Of a stretch of DNA of 64,000 nucleotides, positions 28,401 through 36,107 are shown in pieces. The stretch comes from Musa acuminata AAA Group (taxonomy: Eukaryota; Streptophyta; Magnoliopsida; Zingiberales; Musaceae). The stretch is taken from NCBI RefSeq assembly GCF_036884655.1, contig NC_088331.1, positions 15,533,501 through 15,597,500 of the forward strand, given 5' to 3'. A model generated the notes under the pieces. It saw nothing but the letters and a program-made list of their open reading frames with translations. It was not told where the DNA came from and searched no databases. Made by a program: the position numbers and the translations under genes. Position 1 is the stretch's first letter, and each line of letters begins with the position of its first letter.

Positions 28401-30272
28401 CCAGATTTGTTTTTTATTAGTTAGATGGTCAGCTTAACTCACTGTCACAGGTCAGGAGTTTCACGTAGCTTGCTTAACATGTCAACATCAAGCAGGGAGA
28501 GGATTAGTAGTACCAAAGAATATTTAATATGCAGCAAATAATCTGCACTTGTCAAAATCCATGATTCGGAGCCAATGGGTCTGCTTTGTCAGCTTTCAAG
28601 GATTCCAAGTTTGTGTAATGCTTGGAACAAATTCAATTAAGCACAAAGACATTGCTACATGAAATATTTACAGTTGGGTATAAAAGCTCCTCCTCCTAAA
28701 GCAAATGCTAGAGAAGTTTTTCATCATGAAAGAACACATACTAGAAACACTTCTCAGCATACTAGGACGAGGACTACCTACAAAAATAAGAGTTGTACAT
28801 GTTGACGCTAATAAAGTTGAGCTCAATTAGAGAGGGGTCAATTAGCAACAATCAATCCTTGACTGTTTAATTGATCCATTTGGCTTGAAATTGACAACAA
28901 ACATGTAGCAAAAACAGTGAATATTTTCCCTCTAGGAATAATAATTTTTAGCAGTCTTAGTTATTGTACAGTGTTCTAATTTCACCTGGACTTTTCTCCA
29001 TTTAGAAGATTAAATGTCATTTTGAAGTCTTGTGTACAAAATTATAATACATCAGAATGGCAAAAAAATTATGCATAGGAGAAAAGAACCAAAGCAACTA
29101 ACAGCATCAACAAATGTGTGTTTTCTCTGTGACAGCGGTAATCAAGTCAAATAGAAACAGAAGTGGATCAATATCTGCACTTGTAATTGCAAGGCAAATG
29201 ATCATGTGTTCTTAGGCGTGCTTATACCTCCCACAAAAAGCATTTGCTGGAGAGAACCACATTAAATGGAAGAAGTCTATGTGTCACAGATAAGATGAAG
29301 AAATGCCGGAAGAAAATTGAGCCAACACATGGTACCGTTTTATACTTTATATTTTTCAGGGCAAAGTATCCCAAGAGTATATGACAAAGATATGACAATG
29401 AATATGAAAGATTTAAAACCAATAAAAGAGTTAACAACGACCAAACACAGCATAAGCGCCTTTTACAAGAAGACTCCAAAAACATTCGTTAGCATTACAG
29501 AAATTAGTTATATGAGGCTTAACAGACCATTGATCTAAGCAGGTTCTTAATATAATACCAACAAAATAGAGTCCAACAAGATCATGTCATAAGAAAGTCT
29601 GCAAGTAACAAGACTAGAAAATTCATTCTCGCTTTACATAACAACAACCGTCAAAATCATAAAACCAAATATGAAAAATGCAAAACCTGCTCAGCAAAGA
29701 TAAACTTCCTGGTCGGATTCTTGAGCAACGCGTCCACCACCGAGTCCAGCACATTCATAACACAAGCACCCTAATCACGTTCCATTTCAAAGGAAAGAAA
29801 GAATTAGAGCGGACCAGATTAAAGATTACTAAGTAAAGGTGATTAAACTATGACTCAGACTATCTTGGCAACACATTATGTTGGAAAGAACAAGGAATTG
29901 GAGCAGAACGTCATTAAAGGTTATCAAGAAACTATTTGTACACTAAAATGCAGACTATCTTGGCAACACATTTTGTTGAAGGTTACCAAGAAAAAATTTT
30001 CCAATTAAAACCCAGAGAAACTTGGCGATTCGCCTCCGAAAAGAAGAGCTTAACACCTGGATGCTATTATTGGACCCGACGTAGTACTGATCGATCGTCT
30101 TGAGCCAGCCGACATCATCATGCGAGTGCGGCACCAGGTGCACGTTCAGCTTCCCAACCACGGTGCCACCGCTGGTGTTATAGGCAATGTATCCGCCCCG
30201 AGAGACTCCAGCGAGAGCAAGAATCATCAAGGAGACGCAAAGAAACACCGACGCTGTCGGAGGCCTCGCCAT
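1077..30272 (-). CDS. Alpha-mannosidase, GH38, exons 1-19 (3' partial)
   Basis: Plant alpha-mannosidase of glycoside hydrolase family 38, which removes alpha-linked mannose from N-glycans in the vacuole or apoplast. Exons in transcript order: 30272-30057, 29770-29687, 23850-23762, 23684-23510, 23121-23002, 22927-22841, 22757-22686, 22503-22390, 21065-20965, 20881-20788, 20698-20531, 20430-20347, 16780-16715, 16615-16559, 16004-15785, 15530-15394, 1445-1380, 1292-1233, 1148-1077. All introns have GT-AG ends; the joined 2,082 bp give 694 codons without a stop. The start is the only ATG followed by a signal peptide and the family N-terminus. Motifs: [10 protein letters not shown] (exon 1, zinc site), [10 protein letters not shown] (exon 4, nucleophile Asp) and [10 protein letters not shown] (exon 11, zinc His). 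Family members are about 1,000-1,030 residues, so roughly the last 330 lie beyond the window. Introns carry many transposons, yet no visible exon is damaged, so the gene looks functional as far as it can be read. Confidence 0.93.
2741..3305. mobile_element. Non-autonomous TIR element (MITE) with 17-bp inverted repeats
   Basis: The ends are perfect 17-bp inverted repeats: TAAGAAGCATGGACATG at 2741-2757 and its reverse complement at 3289-3305. The 565-bp element has no coding capacity. It is AT-rich on the left and carries repeated ACACGTGTCC-like motifs on the right (about 3200-3280). Flanks are only weakly similar, so I cannot assign a target duplication or superfamily; a MULE-like or hAT-like origin is possible. 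Confidence 0.7.
3306..4756. other. Intron 16 sequence without a recognised feature
   Basis: Between the MITE and the copia element. The stretch 3480-3740 has recurring short phrases built on GATCTAGATC- and ATCCA-like motifs, suggesting an old degraded repeat. No ORF or domain is recognisable. Confidence 0.4.
4757..6046 (+). repeat. 5' LTR of copia element A
   Basis: The 1,290-bp LTR begins TGCATCTTGGATTTTGAT and ends with CTAACA just before the primer binding site. It matches the 3' LTR at 12926-14243 throughout. It contains an 11-bp-period array (4919-5110), a palindromic GGTACC-type array (about 5287-5470), a TATA box TATAAATA at 5534-5541 for LTR transcription, and a C-rich stretch (6002-6022) before its end. 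Confidence 0.88.
6047..6062 (+). other. Primer binding site of copia element A
   Basis: ATTGATAACAGAGCAA directly follows the 5' LTR. It is two changes from TTGGTATCAGAGCAA, the usual complement to the 3' end of plant initiator methionine tRNA that primes minus-strand DNA synthesis. Confidence 0.75.
6096..7569 (+). pseudogene. Copia A gag (UBN2 family, zinc knuckles), broken
   Basis: Begins ATG at 6096 with [18 protein letters not shown]; the first stop is at the codon ending near 6222 (FEL then TAG where FELW is expected). The UBN2-type gag domain continues at 6280-6681, including [21 protein letters not shown] stop at 6679-6681 separates it from a lysine-rich part with the CCHC zinc knuckle [15 protein letters not shown] (about 6918-6962). 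After another stop at 7009-7011, a coiled-coil-like region (7075-7400) leads to a second knuckle-like motif [13 protein letters not shown], whose first Cys-x2-Cys pair is damaged. In an intact element this protein forms the virus-like particle and binds RNA. Confidence 0.85.
7570..10297 (+). pseudogene. Copia A protease and integrase, split by a nested transposon
   Basis: Protease residues begin near 7710 ([20 protein letters not shown]); the catalytic DSG is changed to DNR. The reading VDGLKH at 7891-7904 resumes as [15 protein letters not shown] at 9275 after a 1.36-kb insertion. The GAG-preintegrase block [11 protein letters not shown] (9477-9510) precedes the integrase core: MDLFGPI with the first catalytic Asp (about 9660), CSDHGGKF with the second (9845-9870), and [11 protein letters not shown] with the Glu (9950-9975). 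The longest surviving frame is 9776-10297. Stops and a frameshift around 9575-9600 and 9775 make it non-functional. Confidence 0.87.
7905..9267. mobile_element. Nested MULE-like non-autonomous transposon in copia A protease
   Basis: A 1,363-bp insertion flanked by an 11-bp direct duplication GGTTTAAAGCA (7894-7904 and 9268-9278). The ends are imperfect inverted repeats: AAGAATACAGTTTCGAATAA on the left, and the right end read inward starts AAGAATTGAAATATCGAAT. Subterminal sequence on both sides is rich in GGTACGG/CGGTACC-like words. Removing the insert and one duplication restores the copia reading [14 protein letters not shown], which proves the insertion. An 11-bp duplication fits Mutator-like elements. 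The interior is AT-rich with no recognised transposase. Confidence 0.82.
10440..11806 (+). pseudogene. Copia A reverse transcriptase and RNase H, with internal deletion
   Basis: RT segments are recognisable from about 10640, with [20 protein letters not shown] and [15 protein letters not shown] at 10816-11100 and the catalytic YIDD at about 11142-11153. The sequence then jumps directly to [18 protein letters not shown] (11160-11215). By comparison with element C, about 300 bp between these blocks is missing. RNase H and tail follow: [10 protein letters not shown] (about 11340), a long frame 11519-11806 with [20 protein letters not shown] and [16 protein letters not shown]. Several stops interrupt it. 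Confidence 0.87.
11807..12910 (+). other. AT-rich 3' non-coding region of copia A
   Basis: The 1.1 kb between the RNase H end and the polypurine tract. SIRE-type elements sometimes carry an env-like ORF here, but no ORF of useful length is present. It is AT-rich with recurring ATGAATC and ATCATG-like words. Confidence 0.6.
12911..12925 (+). other. Polypurine tract of copia A
   Basis: CAAAAAGTGGGAGAT lies immediately before the 3' LTR. It matches the AAAAAGGGGGAGAT tract at the same place in the other SIRE-family elements of the window (36380-36393 and 44036-44049, read on the minus strand). It primes plus-strand DNA synthesis. Confidence 0.7.
12926..14243 (+). repeat. 3' LTR of copia element A
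   Basis: The 1,318-bp LTR starts TATTGAATCTCGG, where the family consensus is TGTTGAATCTCGG, so the terminal G has mutated to A. It ends GATCCTAACA. It has the 11-bp-period array (13092-13250), GGTACC-type array (13432-13690) and TATAAATA at 13742-13749. The C-rich segment before the end of the 5' LTR is deleted here (ACTAATTAGTGCCG). Confidence 0.88.
14244..15393. other. Intron 16 sequence between copia A and exon 16
   Basis: AT-rich intron DNA. No coding or repeat feature is recognisable apart from short A/T runs. Confidence 0.5.
15394..16780 (-). CDS. Alpha-mannosidase exons 13-16: beta-rich region
   Basis: Exons 16780-16715, 16615-16559, 16004-15785 and 15530-15394. They read [19 protein letters not shown], then [19 protein letters not shown], then a 73-codon segment beginning [15 protein letters not shown] and containing [12 protein letters not shown], and then a segment ending INHRTG. 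This matches in order the linker and C-terminal beta domains of plant alpha-mannosidases. A Val codon is split between exons 15 and 16. The intron after exon 16 is 13.9 kb and carries a whole copia element. Confidence 0.88.
17030..17215. repeat. Decayed MULE-MITE-like fragment in intron 12
   Basis: Contains repeated GGTATCAGT, GGTACAGGTCAGTATC and ATACGGTATAC-like words and ends TTTAAATCCTTGA. Its reverse complement TCAAGGATTTAAATC resembles the terminal sequence of the elements at 7905-9267 and 26324. The copy is too decayed for boundaries or target duplications. Confidence 0.35.
17320..19000 (+). pseudogene. hAT-type transposon remnant with BED zinc finger, in intron 12
   Basis: Left part (17325-17515) has many copies of GGTTCCAG/CTGGAACC-like words in both orientations, typical of hAT subterminal regions. 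A possible leader with TATAAATA (17797-17804) is followed by a coding-like region. At about 18140-18215 the frame reads [20 protein letters not shown] then VKHP, which resembles a BED-type zinc finger (Cys pair, later His pair). Near 18530 the frame [20 protein letters not shown] resembles the hAT block around H-W/Y-I-D and K-R-I-L-N-F. Frameshifts and stops are frequent; the 3' end is not recognisable. The intact protein would be a cut-and-paste transposase. Confidence 0.5.
18678..18775. repeat. 30-bp direct repeat within the hAT remnant
   Basis: Two identical 30-bp copies at 18678-18707 and 18746-18775, starting TTGACATTCTATTAGG and ending GAGGCGGATA, separated by 38 bp. It is a local duplication that breaks the coding-like sequence. 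Confidence 0.85.
19001..20346. other. Remainder of intron 12
   Basis: AT-rich sequence between the hAT remnant and exon 12. No further domain is recognisable. Short related phrases near 19670-19760 (a repeated TGGTTCACAAAATGGCA / AGTTCATGAAATGGCA block) suggest a degraded local duplication. Confidence 0.4.
20347..21065 (-). CDS. Alpha-mannosidase exons 9-12: end of catalytic region
   Basis: Exons 21065-20965, 20881-20788, 20698-20531 and 20430-20347. A Pro codon is split between exons 9 and 10. Exon 9 reads [18 protein letters not shown], exon 10 ends in RTLSGYYQ, and exon 11 carries [20 protein letters not shown], including the His that binds zinc in GH38 enzymes. Exon 12 ends in TATKFSQ. 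The intron after it is 3.6 kb and holds the hAT remnant. Confidence 0.92.
22390..23850 (-). CDS. Alpha-mannosidase exons 3-8: catalytic domain core
   Basis: Six exons: 23850-23762, 23684-23510, 23121-23002, 22927-22841, 22757-22686 and 22503-22390. Exon 3 reads [10 protein letters not shown], and a codon split across the next junction completes [13 protein letters not shown], the family sequence. Exon 4 carries [20 protein letters not shown], with the Asp that acts as nucleophile and binds zinc in characterised GH38 enzymes. Exon 5 contains FARIDYQDR. Exon 8 contains [19 protein letters not shown], a conserved substrate-pocket block. The splice phases combine to keep frame across all six. Confidence 0.92.
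24889..25957 (+). pseudogene. Plastid 16S rRNA fragment (NUPT), split by a MULE-like element
   Basis: The two segments 24889-25035 and 25920-25957 together follow the 3' part of plastid 16S rRNA. Recognisable blocks are CCTGGGCGATACATGTGCTA, GGGTAAGCTAACCC, ATGAAGCCAGAATCGCTAGT and CTTATACACACTGCCCAC (the universal CTTGTACACACCGCCCGTCAC region). Most differences from the plastid gene are C-to-T and G-to-A, as expected for an old methylated nuclear insert. The block around GATAAAGGGTCATGATCCC is closer to plastid 16S than to mitochondrial 18S. It lies in mannosidase intron 2, is not an active rRNA gene, and is flanked on both sides by pyrimidine-rich sequence. Confidence 0.85.
25036..25910. 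mobile_element. MULE-like non-autonomous element inside the plastid 16S insert
   Basis: An 875-bp element flanked by a perfect 9-bp target duplication CCATAAAGC (25027-25035 and 25911-25919). Terminal inverted repeats are short: AGTGATTTAAAAAGCG at the left, and the right end read inward is TAGTGATTTAAAAAGG. Just inside both ends are GGCGCTCGGGCG/AGGCGCTAGGCG words. The middle (25310-25640) is a GC-rich imperfect trinucleotide stretch (GCAGCGA-like) that may be captured host sequence. Joining the flanks with one duplication restores continuous 16S sequence, so the boundaries are secure. A 9-bp duplication is typical of Mutator-like elements. Confidence 0.88.
25965..26260. repeat. Pyrimidine-rich low-complexity stretch
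   Basis: CT-rich sequence built on CTCCTCC and CCACCTCC words. A similar CT-rich stretch lies on the other side of the plastid insert (about 24640-24790). The ORFs in it are a product of low complexity and are not called as genes. Confidence 0.6.
26324..26410. repeat. MULE-MITE end fragment related to the 7905-9267 element
   Basis: Starts CAAGGATTGAAATATCGTAC and continues CTCGGTATAGTACGG and TCGAGCGGTATACC. This matches the inward-read right end of the element in copia A (CAAGAATTGAAATATCG, GGCTCGGTATAATACG, CGAGTGGTACGCC). The other end is not identifiable. Confidence 0.55.
26409..26452. repeat. AT microsatellite, 10-bp period
   Basis: (AT)n sequence broken by a C at regular spacing, giving about four copies of CATATATATA. 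It follows directly on the MULE-MITE fragment. Confidence 0.85.
26453..28084. other. Intron 2 sequence without a recognised gene
   Basis: AT-rich DNA with weak traces of repeats. The stretch 27590-27750 has GGTACTTGGTAGTACAGG and GGTTATCGAGATCAGG words resembling the decayed fragment at 17030-17215. No coding signal. Confidence 0.4.
28085..28255. repeat. Decayed MULE-MITE-like fragment
   Basis: Repeated GGTATAGTATGTATCGAG, CATACCGAGCGGTACACC and GTGATACGGTAAACC motifs, the same word set as the subterminal regions of the elements at 7905-9267 and 26324. Boundaries are not clear. Confidence 0.4.
28256..29686. other. Proximal part of intron 2
   Basis: No recognisable coding, RNA or repeat feature. 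Confidence 0.45.
29687..29770 (-). CDS. Alpha-mannosidase exon 2
   Basis: Exon of 28 codons, phase 0 at both ends, reading [19 protein letters not shown] and then a segment ending KFIFAEQ. This is the conserved block after the HSHDDVGW region in plant GH38 enzymes. The intron after it is about 5.8 kb (29686-23851) and holds the plastid rRNA insert and MULE-like elements. Confidence 0.9.
30057..30272 (-). CDS. Alpha-mannosidase exon 1: signal peptide and zinc motif
   Basis: Exon of 72 codons. Residues 1-27 form a signal peptide: a basic start MARPP, a hydrophobic core around [14 protein letters not shown] and a small-residue cleavage region. This fits entry to the secretory pathway. The segment that follows contains [19 protein letters not shown], the GH38 hallmark supplying a zinc-binding His and Asp. 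The exon ends CAG before GTGTTA. Reading on past that donor gives residues unlike the family and then a stop, supporting the splice. Confidence 0.93.
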
Positions 30273-30560
30273 CGCTGCTCACCGGATCGCGCCGAATGGG
30301 GGAGGAGGGGATAGGGGCGTTGGTGGTGAAAAAGACAAGGTGGGAGTGGAGGATGGGATTAGGAGATGCTCACTGCACGGAATCAAGATTAGAAAATTCC
30401 GCCGGTCTCTTTTGTTTTGACTCTTTGTCACCTTCCGAAGAGGATAAAACGAGGGGCGGGTTTTACGTTTCTTTCGAAAATTACATATATTTTCCTGATT
30501 TTAGTATATATATGATCGAGTTTAGTAAAATGCTTGTTGTAACCGCTTACAGCCCTTGAT
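30273..30560 (-). promoter_or_regulatory. Putative alpha-mannosidase promoter and 5' UTR
   Basis: Sequence directly upstream of the minus-strand start codon. A TATATATA stretch at 30505-30513 lies about 235 bp upstream of the ATG, which would suit a TATA box with a 5' leader of roughly 200 bases. The first 100 bases upstream are GC-rich and purine-biased. The placement is by position and motif only. Confidence 0.25.
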
Positions 30561-31227
30561 TCATGGAGCTAACTCAAACTATCTAGATGAGGATTTACCT
30601 GAGTTTTCTTTGGATCAAATGTTATCCTTTACTGAAGGGAAATATATTTTACGGCTTTACATATTTATCCTTTTGAAATAGCAAATTCGCTCGTTTAAAT
30701 TTCAAATGTCTTCAAATATTTAAATATTTCACATACGCGCTCTCATTATCATTCATCAACTACTATCTATTATTAGTCTTAATAAATTATTTTTTAAAAA
30801 TATATTTCATTTATTTCTTTTATTAGTTATTTGTTTTTTTTTAATTAACTCAAGTTTTAATGTCATTATGCTAATGACCAATATTAGCTAAAATGATATA
30901 TCTTTATAGAAATATATATAATTTATTTTTACTATATTAGAATCACCGATGGCAAAACCACATCTCCAAGCTTTGGAAAGAGACTCCTTCCTTAGCTGAA
31001 CCTCATGCCAGCCCGTCAATATGTCACTGCTAGTCTGTTTCAGACATTTATTATCGGGCAGGAGATCGATTGGGACTCCAATCGAAGGTCATCCCGTTAA
31101 TCTGTCATCCTATTAAATTACCAATGATGCGACTACGATCAGGAGCAGAAGACTATCCCATGATTAACGGGATTACCTTCTTTTATCTTTTCCCATATCA
31201 ATATGTGAAACGGGAAGACTATCAGAA
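30561..31227. other. Intergenic sequence upstream of the alpha-mannosidase gene
   Basis: Strongly AT-rich to about 30950 with long T runs, then mixed composition. No gene is supported. Confidence 0.4.
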
Positions 31228-31290
31228 GACTAACGGGATGATTAACGGAAAGATTAACGGGAAGACTAACGGGATGATTAACGAGATGAC
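31228..31290. repeat. 12-bp tandem repeat array
   Basis: About five consecutive 12-bp units of the form GAYTAACGGGAW: GACTAACGGGAT, GATTAACGGAAA, GATTAACGGGAA, GACTAACGGGAT and GATTAACGAGAT. Further loose copies (ATGATTAACGGGATGATT) appear at 31157-31175 and 31336-31370. Because 12 is divisible by 3, frames through it give a spurious four-residue protein repeat. Confidence 0.9.
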
Positions 31291-31399
31291 CTTGTTTTGT
31301 CGTTTCCCATCCCATGATTGTCGTTTCCCATTTAGTCATCCCATGATTAACGGGATGATTAACGGGAAGACTATCCCATGACTATCAGGATCAAAAGAC

Positions 31400-32869
31400 T
31401 ATCCCATGATTAATCTATCGTTTCCCATCTCGATAGAACACGTGCCCACGCTGAAATGTGAGCCAATCTTTTGTGAAAAATTGAGATGTTTGATGTACGG
31501 TTCAATAGGGTGAATTTGATATTTTAAAAAATGATAAAGATTTCCATCCAATTCATAGCAATAAAGTTCTTTTATAAACCATATGTTAGTACGAACATTA
31601 GTGTACGTCAAATTGATCCAGCTTAATTTTATAAGAGTTGTCGAATTAAATCTTCTAGATGGTTTGATCATTTTCAAAATATTTTTATTATAATCATATA
31701 TTATAGAAAAATAATAAATCACGAGCCCAATGTATGGACATAACAAGATCGATACAGTGATACCATACCACCAACAATATTTTGTTAATACGTCGAGACC
31801 ACATGACCAACATCGAGACCACGTGTCATCCAACTTATTGATGTCATATGGTTGATAACTCAGACCCACGTGATAGCTGTACTCAAGCCATGTCATCGAC
31901 ATAATAATTTGTCATGTCAATATCACATGACAAAATCCTTTACCTCGTTGAGTGGTATGCTAGAAACATATGGATCTCACATGGTATGCATATTGTTTTT
32001 CTAAAAATTCACCTTCTTTAGCTAACTTGTTACCCCCACCATTCGATCCATGCTGCCACGTGTTAAGAGATGATAAAATCCCAAGTTCAACATAAATTGA
32101 TGGTAGATACATCCAAAATTAATATCTTAGGATTACATGAGCCTCACTTCATAAGGAAGTAATAGCACAAATCACCCACCGCAAAAAAGGGCTCATATGT
32201 GTATCATAAGACACTAAATAGATATATCTAACTTATCTGACTAGTCTATTGACTTAAGTATTGAAGAAACATTGTTGACAGTACCCTAATATAGTTATTA
32301 CAAGATTTAAATGATAGATAGAGGAGATCAGCTTGAGACAAACTCGAGAAGTAGACCAGGTTGGATACGAGTCGGCTTTCACGTCAGACAACTAAAAATG
32401 GACATAACAATTTAATACTAGAATGAGAATTAACCAAAATATCTCAAGGGAACTTCACTAGACCGTCTCAACTGAATTCTAAAGACTTGAACTCGAATGG
32501 GCCAAGCTCAACAGCTCCAAATGCACCATTATCGAATTCCCCGATCCCGATGATCCTAGGACCTAGGCAACTCGGGGTGTCGACCAGCGCCTAAACACTC
32601 CTCTCCAGATTCCCAATGTCACTCTCTTTCGATGACTTTTCTAGGACTCCTTCAATCAACCACTTTCTCCCCAGTAATATGTTCCTTTAGCTTCCACAAT
32701 ATAGTCTAAACTGAGACCTTACACACTCTAGTCCAATAAGTTTAGGTTTAATCAAGATAGTCTAAACTATAGTTTCATACCTTCTTTAGCTGGCCCAATT
32801 AACCTAACAAACAACCTACTCTATTCACTTCACAGTTCCTACCTCTAATCCCATCACTCATTCCATCTT
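31400..32869. other. Intergenic sequence before the gypsy remnant
   Basis: No gene recognised. It may contain the 5' LTR or leader of the decayed gypsy element that follows, but no LTR ends or primer site could be found. Confidence 0.35.
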
Positions 32870-34560
32870 CTAATTTTATGATAGAATCGTGTCCAACTCG
32901 AGCGAACATATCACAAGTAGCACACTCTCCACAACTAGTTCAAATCCCAAATCCTCCATTAGAACGAGAAATCCAAAACAAGTTAGTTGCTCATTTGGTC
33001 GAACTTGAAGATAAGGTTCGGGATGACCTCAATGAAATAGATCGAAAGTTAGAAGACATTCATAAAAAAGATAAAACAAGGAAAAAAATTAGAAGCTGAG
33101 TTGTATATATGATCTCCCTTTGTGACAATCATAAATGATGAGCCAATTCCCTAAGACATTCAACCCCCAAACATAGATATATATGATAAAAAGTCTGAGC
33201 CATCTGAGCATGTATTGGTATTCACTTCTCAAATGATGCTTTATGAGACCACTAATTTACTCATATGTGGGACTTTCCCTATAACCTTGACGGTGCGGCT
33301 CAAGAATGGTTTGCAAAGATTCTTCCTGAATTAATTTTCTTATTTAGACAGTTGGCAAGAGAGTTCGAAATAAACTTCAACTTTAGACTCTCTAAAAAGT
33401 CCACTACCTTTCTCTTGGCCATATGACAGGAAGAAAAGGAATCGCTAGAGAGTTATCAAGAAGGTTTAATGAAGAGGTCAAGATAGTGGCTGGCCCAACC
33501 CCTTTTGGTCTCATAAACACTCATATTATTGGTTTACAACCTTCAAAGATTTTTTTTTACAAAGTCATCACTCAACTCCCATTAAACTTTCTAGAGCTTC
33601 TATAAGAATCCAATCAACATATTGTTACTGAATCTATAATTGCTAGGAAAAGAAAGATTGAGTTGAAGAAGCGAGCTAAAGAAGAAAGTGCTTCACATTA
33701 GAACCCTCCAAAAAGGTCGTGCAGTGATCGACTAAGGAGTGATCGTGTCTCTCCCCGATATGTCTTTACACCTTGAACACTTTCCATACATAAGTCTTTA
33801 CGCAAATATAAGAAAATAATCTCTTTCATATGCCTTGTCATTTGAGAGCTTTGATAACTAGGAGGAACATGGCAAAGTTCTATTGCGTCCACCAAGATCA
33901 AGGGCATGACATTGAAGATTGTTATACTGTGAAAGAATAAATCGAAGAGTTAATCCAAAGGGGACACCTTAATAAGCTCCTTTCCAATGTCTAAGAGATA
34001 TCACCAAAGCCTCGAGAGCCTATCAAGTAGCAAGTGGGAATGATTGTTAGGACTAGCTGTTGGGTGGGGGGCTAGCTCTTTCGCTTGAAAGATGTATGCA
34101 AGGGAGTCCCAAGTAAAGAGGTTCTACCTCAACAGGGACTCGTTGATCATGTTTAGAGAAGAGAAGGTAGAGCACCTGGATCCTAAGCACGATGACATTG
34201 GTAATCTCCCTTCCTATTGTAAATGCCCTAGTGAAAAGAATCCTAATTGATATTGAGAGCTCCGCAGACATCATATATTATGATGCCTTTCAAAATTTGA
34301 TCTAACAATAAGAGATCTTCAACTAATATCTTCAACCCTAATAGGCTTCATAGGGCATTCTATCATCCCCCTTGAGACTATTGACCTCTATGTAACTTTT
34401 GATGCTGACAATTGTTTAAAGACTATGAAGATCAAGTTTTTAGTTTTCGATATCCCATCGGTATATAACACTATCGTGGGTCGCCCTACTCTCAATCAAT
34501 TGAGAGCAATTGTGTCAATATACTATACGACACAAAAGTCTCCCACTAGCTCATAAATCG
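32870..34560 (+). pseudogene. Decayed Ty3/gypsy gag-protease remnant
   Basis: Three blocks in correct order. At 33240-33480, across frames: a CGTFP-like block, GAAQEWFAKILPELI and QLAREFEINF, then EEKESLESYQE, the core of a gypsy gag. At about 33867-33960: FYCVHHQDQGHDIEDCYTVK, resembling the Cys/His region after gag in Tat/Athila-type elements. At about 34290-34550: a protease-like region with TLIGFIGHSIIPLETIDLYV and FDIPSVYNTIVGRPTLNQLR, matching the family GFTGDS...PSAYNAILGRP...LRAVVS pattern. Stops and frameshifts are frequent; no RT follows and no LTR ends were found. A very old fragment. Confidence 0.72.
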
Positions 34561-35148
34561 GAGAATTAAGAAATGATCGATGAGAATCAAGATAGTACTA
34601 CTTGACCTCAGTCACTCACCTAAAGAAAATAACATTGTCAGTATAATAAATGGACCTTAGGGAGTCAACATAAGCAAACCCACATCTAGGAGAATAACTT
34701 TTACTAAAAGACGAAAAAGTTGACCCTCAACCCTTGACCTTAAGTCAATATGACTGACTGAACCATCCCTATCATGACTCTAAATGGTAATTAGATTTTG
34801 GTGTCATCATCTATGTTTATACTAGTCGAGACTAGTTTTCCATTTATCAAATCTAAGTAGAAGTGTGACCATGAGTGGGACATCTACGAATGTGCTAGGA
34901 ACTATATGCATCCACTTGAAGCTAACTTACAGAAAAATACTTGTTCTTGATAATGTGATGCACGTACCAAGTAACTAATGGAACCTAACTAGTGCCTTTT
35001 TCTATTACAATTAGGCTATAATATTAATTTATTACAATTAGGCTATAATATTAATTTTAGAAGCATATAAAGTTATAACATCTAAGGAAGATGTGTTTAT
35101 TGGAATAGGATTTATTTATGAATGTCTTTTTAAACTCAGTATAATTAC
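34561..35148. other. Decayed sequence between gypsy remnant and SIRE-family LTR
   Basis: May be further decayed gypsy sequence, but no domain can be read. It contains a perfect 27-bp tandem duplication near its right end. Confidence 0.35.
35004..35057. repeat. Perfect 27-bp tandem duplication
   Basis: Two adjacent identical copies (35004-35030, 35031-35057) that start ATTACAATTAGGCTATAATA. Confidence 0.9.
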
Positions 35149-35928
35149 TGTTGAATCTTGGATTTTGATGATGAAACCAATTGATAGTATTTATCTTATT
35201 TACGTTTTGAGTGACATAGGAAGCTTCGATCTGGGAGAGACAATTAAAACAGGAAGAATCATACTGGGCCGGAGTAGAACATGTCAGAAGATTGGATGTC
35301 GAGCCAGAGGATTGGTCGACATGTCGGCAGAAGACTTCGGGCCGATAATTTAGGCACCGGGCCAAAAAGAGTGGAAATTGCACCAAGGAAATTGGAGTTA
35401 CGGAGGTTAACTGACCGATTGAGCAATAGGCCATAAGAGAAGATGATGCACCGAAGAATCAGATGAAGTGTCGAACCAATGACAAGACTAGACAACATTT
35501 GATGAGCTTTGTAATAATTGTCTAGATCGAAATAGGTTTTAGATCTAATTGAGTCAGTATTGGGGTGAAACAATGCCAACTCAATTAGGGACTAATTGAG
35601 TCTAAATTGGGAGTAATTTGGGCTCATTGGGAGGCTCATTCAATTATCCAAATGTTAGGCTAGGTGGTGGCATCGCCAGAATTAGCGGTAGAACTGCCTG
35701 TGAGTTGGAAAACTCGAAAAACCCGGTCTCCGAGGTTGTCAGGCAGTGGTACCGCTAGTCTGGATTGTTGTACCACTCATACATAGTCTCCCAAGCGATA
35801 GTACCACTAGACTGGGTGGTGGTACCGCCCAGTGTCAGGCTGTAGGCGGTGGTACCACCCGTACCCTGACGTTTTTATTTGCTGTACTAATTCACACCCT
35901 CCCTCTTAGTGCCGACTCATTCCTAACA
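35149..35928 (+). repeat. SIRE-family LTR, internally deleted, plus strand
   Basis: Starts TGTTGAATCTTGGATTTTG and ends CATTCCTAACA, followed one base later by a primer-site-like TGGTATCAAAGC (35931-35942). It is 780 bp, half the length of the other SIRE-family LTRs here. It keeps the left end and part of the GGTACC palindrome array (35660-35870), but jumps to the C-rich terminus and lacks the 11-bp array and the TATA region. The 156 bp after the primer site resemble the non-coding interior of the minus-strand family members. Probably the 5' LTR of a truncated or non-autonomous relative. Confidence 0.75.
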
Positions 35929-36107
35929 GTTGGTATCAAAGCAAGCTAACAAATTTTGCACCATGCAAGCTAGTTCTTTCTCCCCCTTTATCATAGGCAA
36001 AAAGGAGAGTCATTCAACAATGCAAGTGTTTGAAAGCATATCAAGTAAATTTTACACCAATTTATCTAAGCTAGCAAAACTATCTCCCTTAATGCAGCAT
36101 ATTGCCC

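Noticed and set aside
31139..31381. ORFs on both strands through the 12-bp tandem array
   Set aside because: A 12-bp unit keeps all frames periodic and open. There is no start context, homology or domain.
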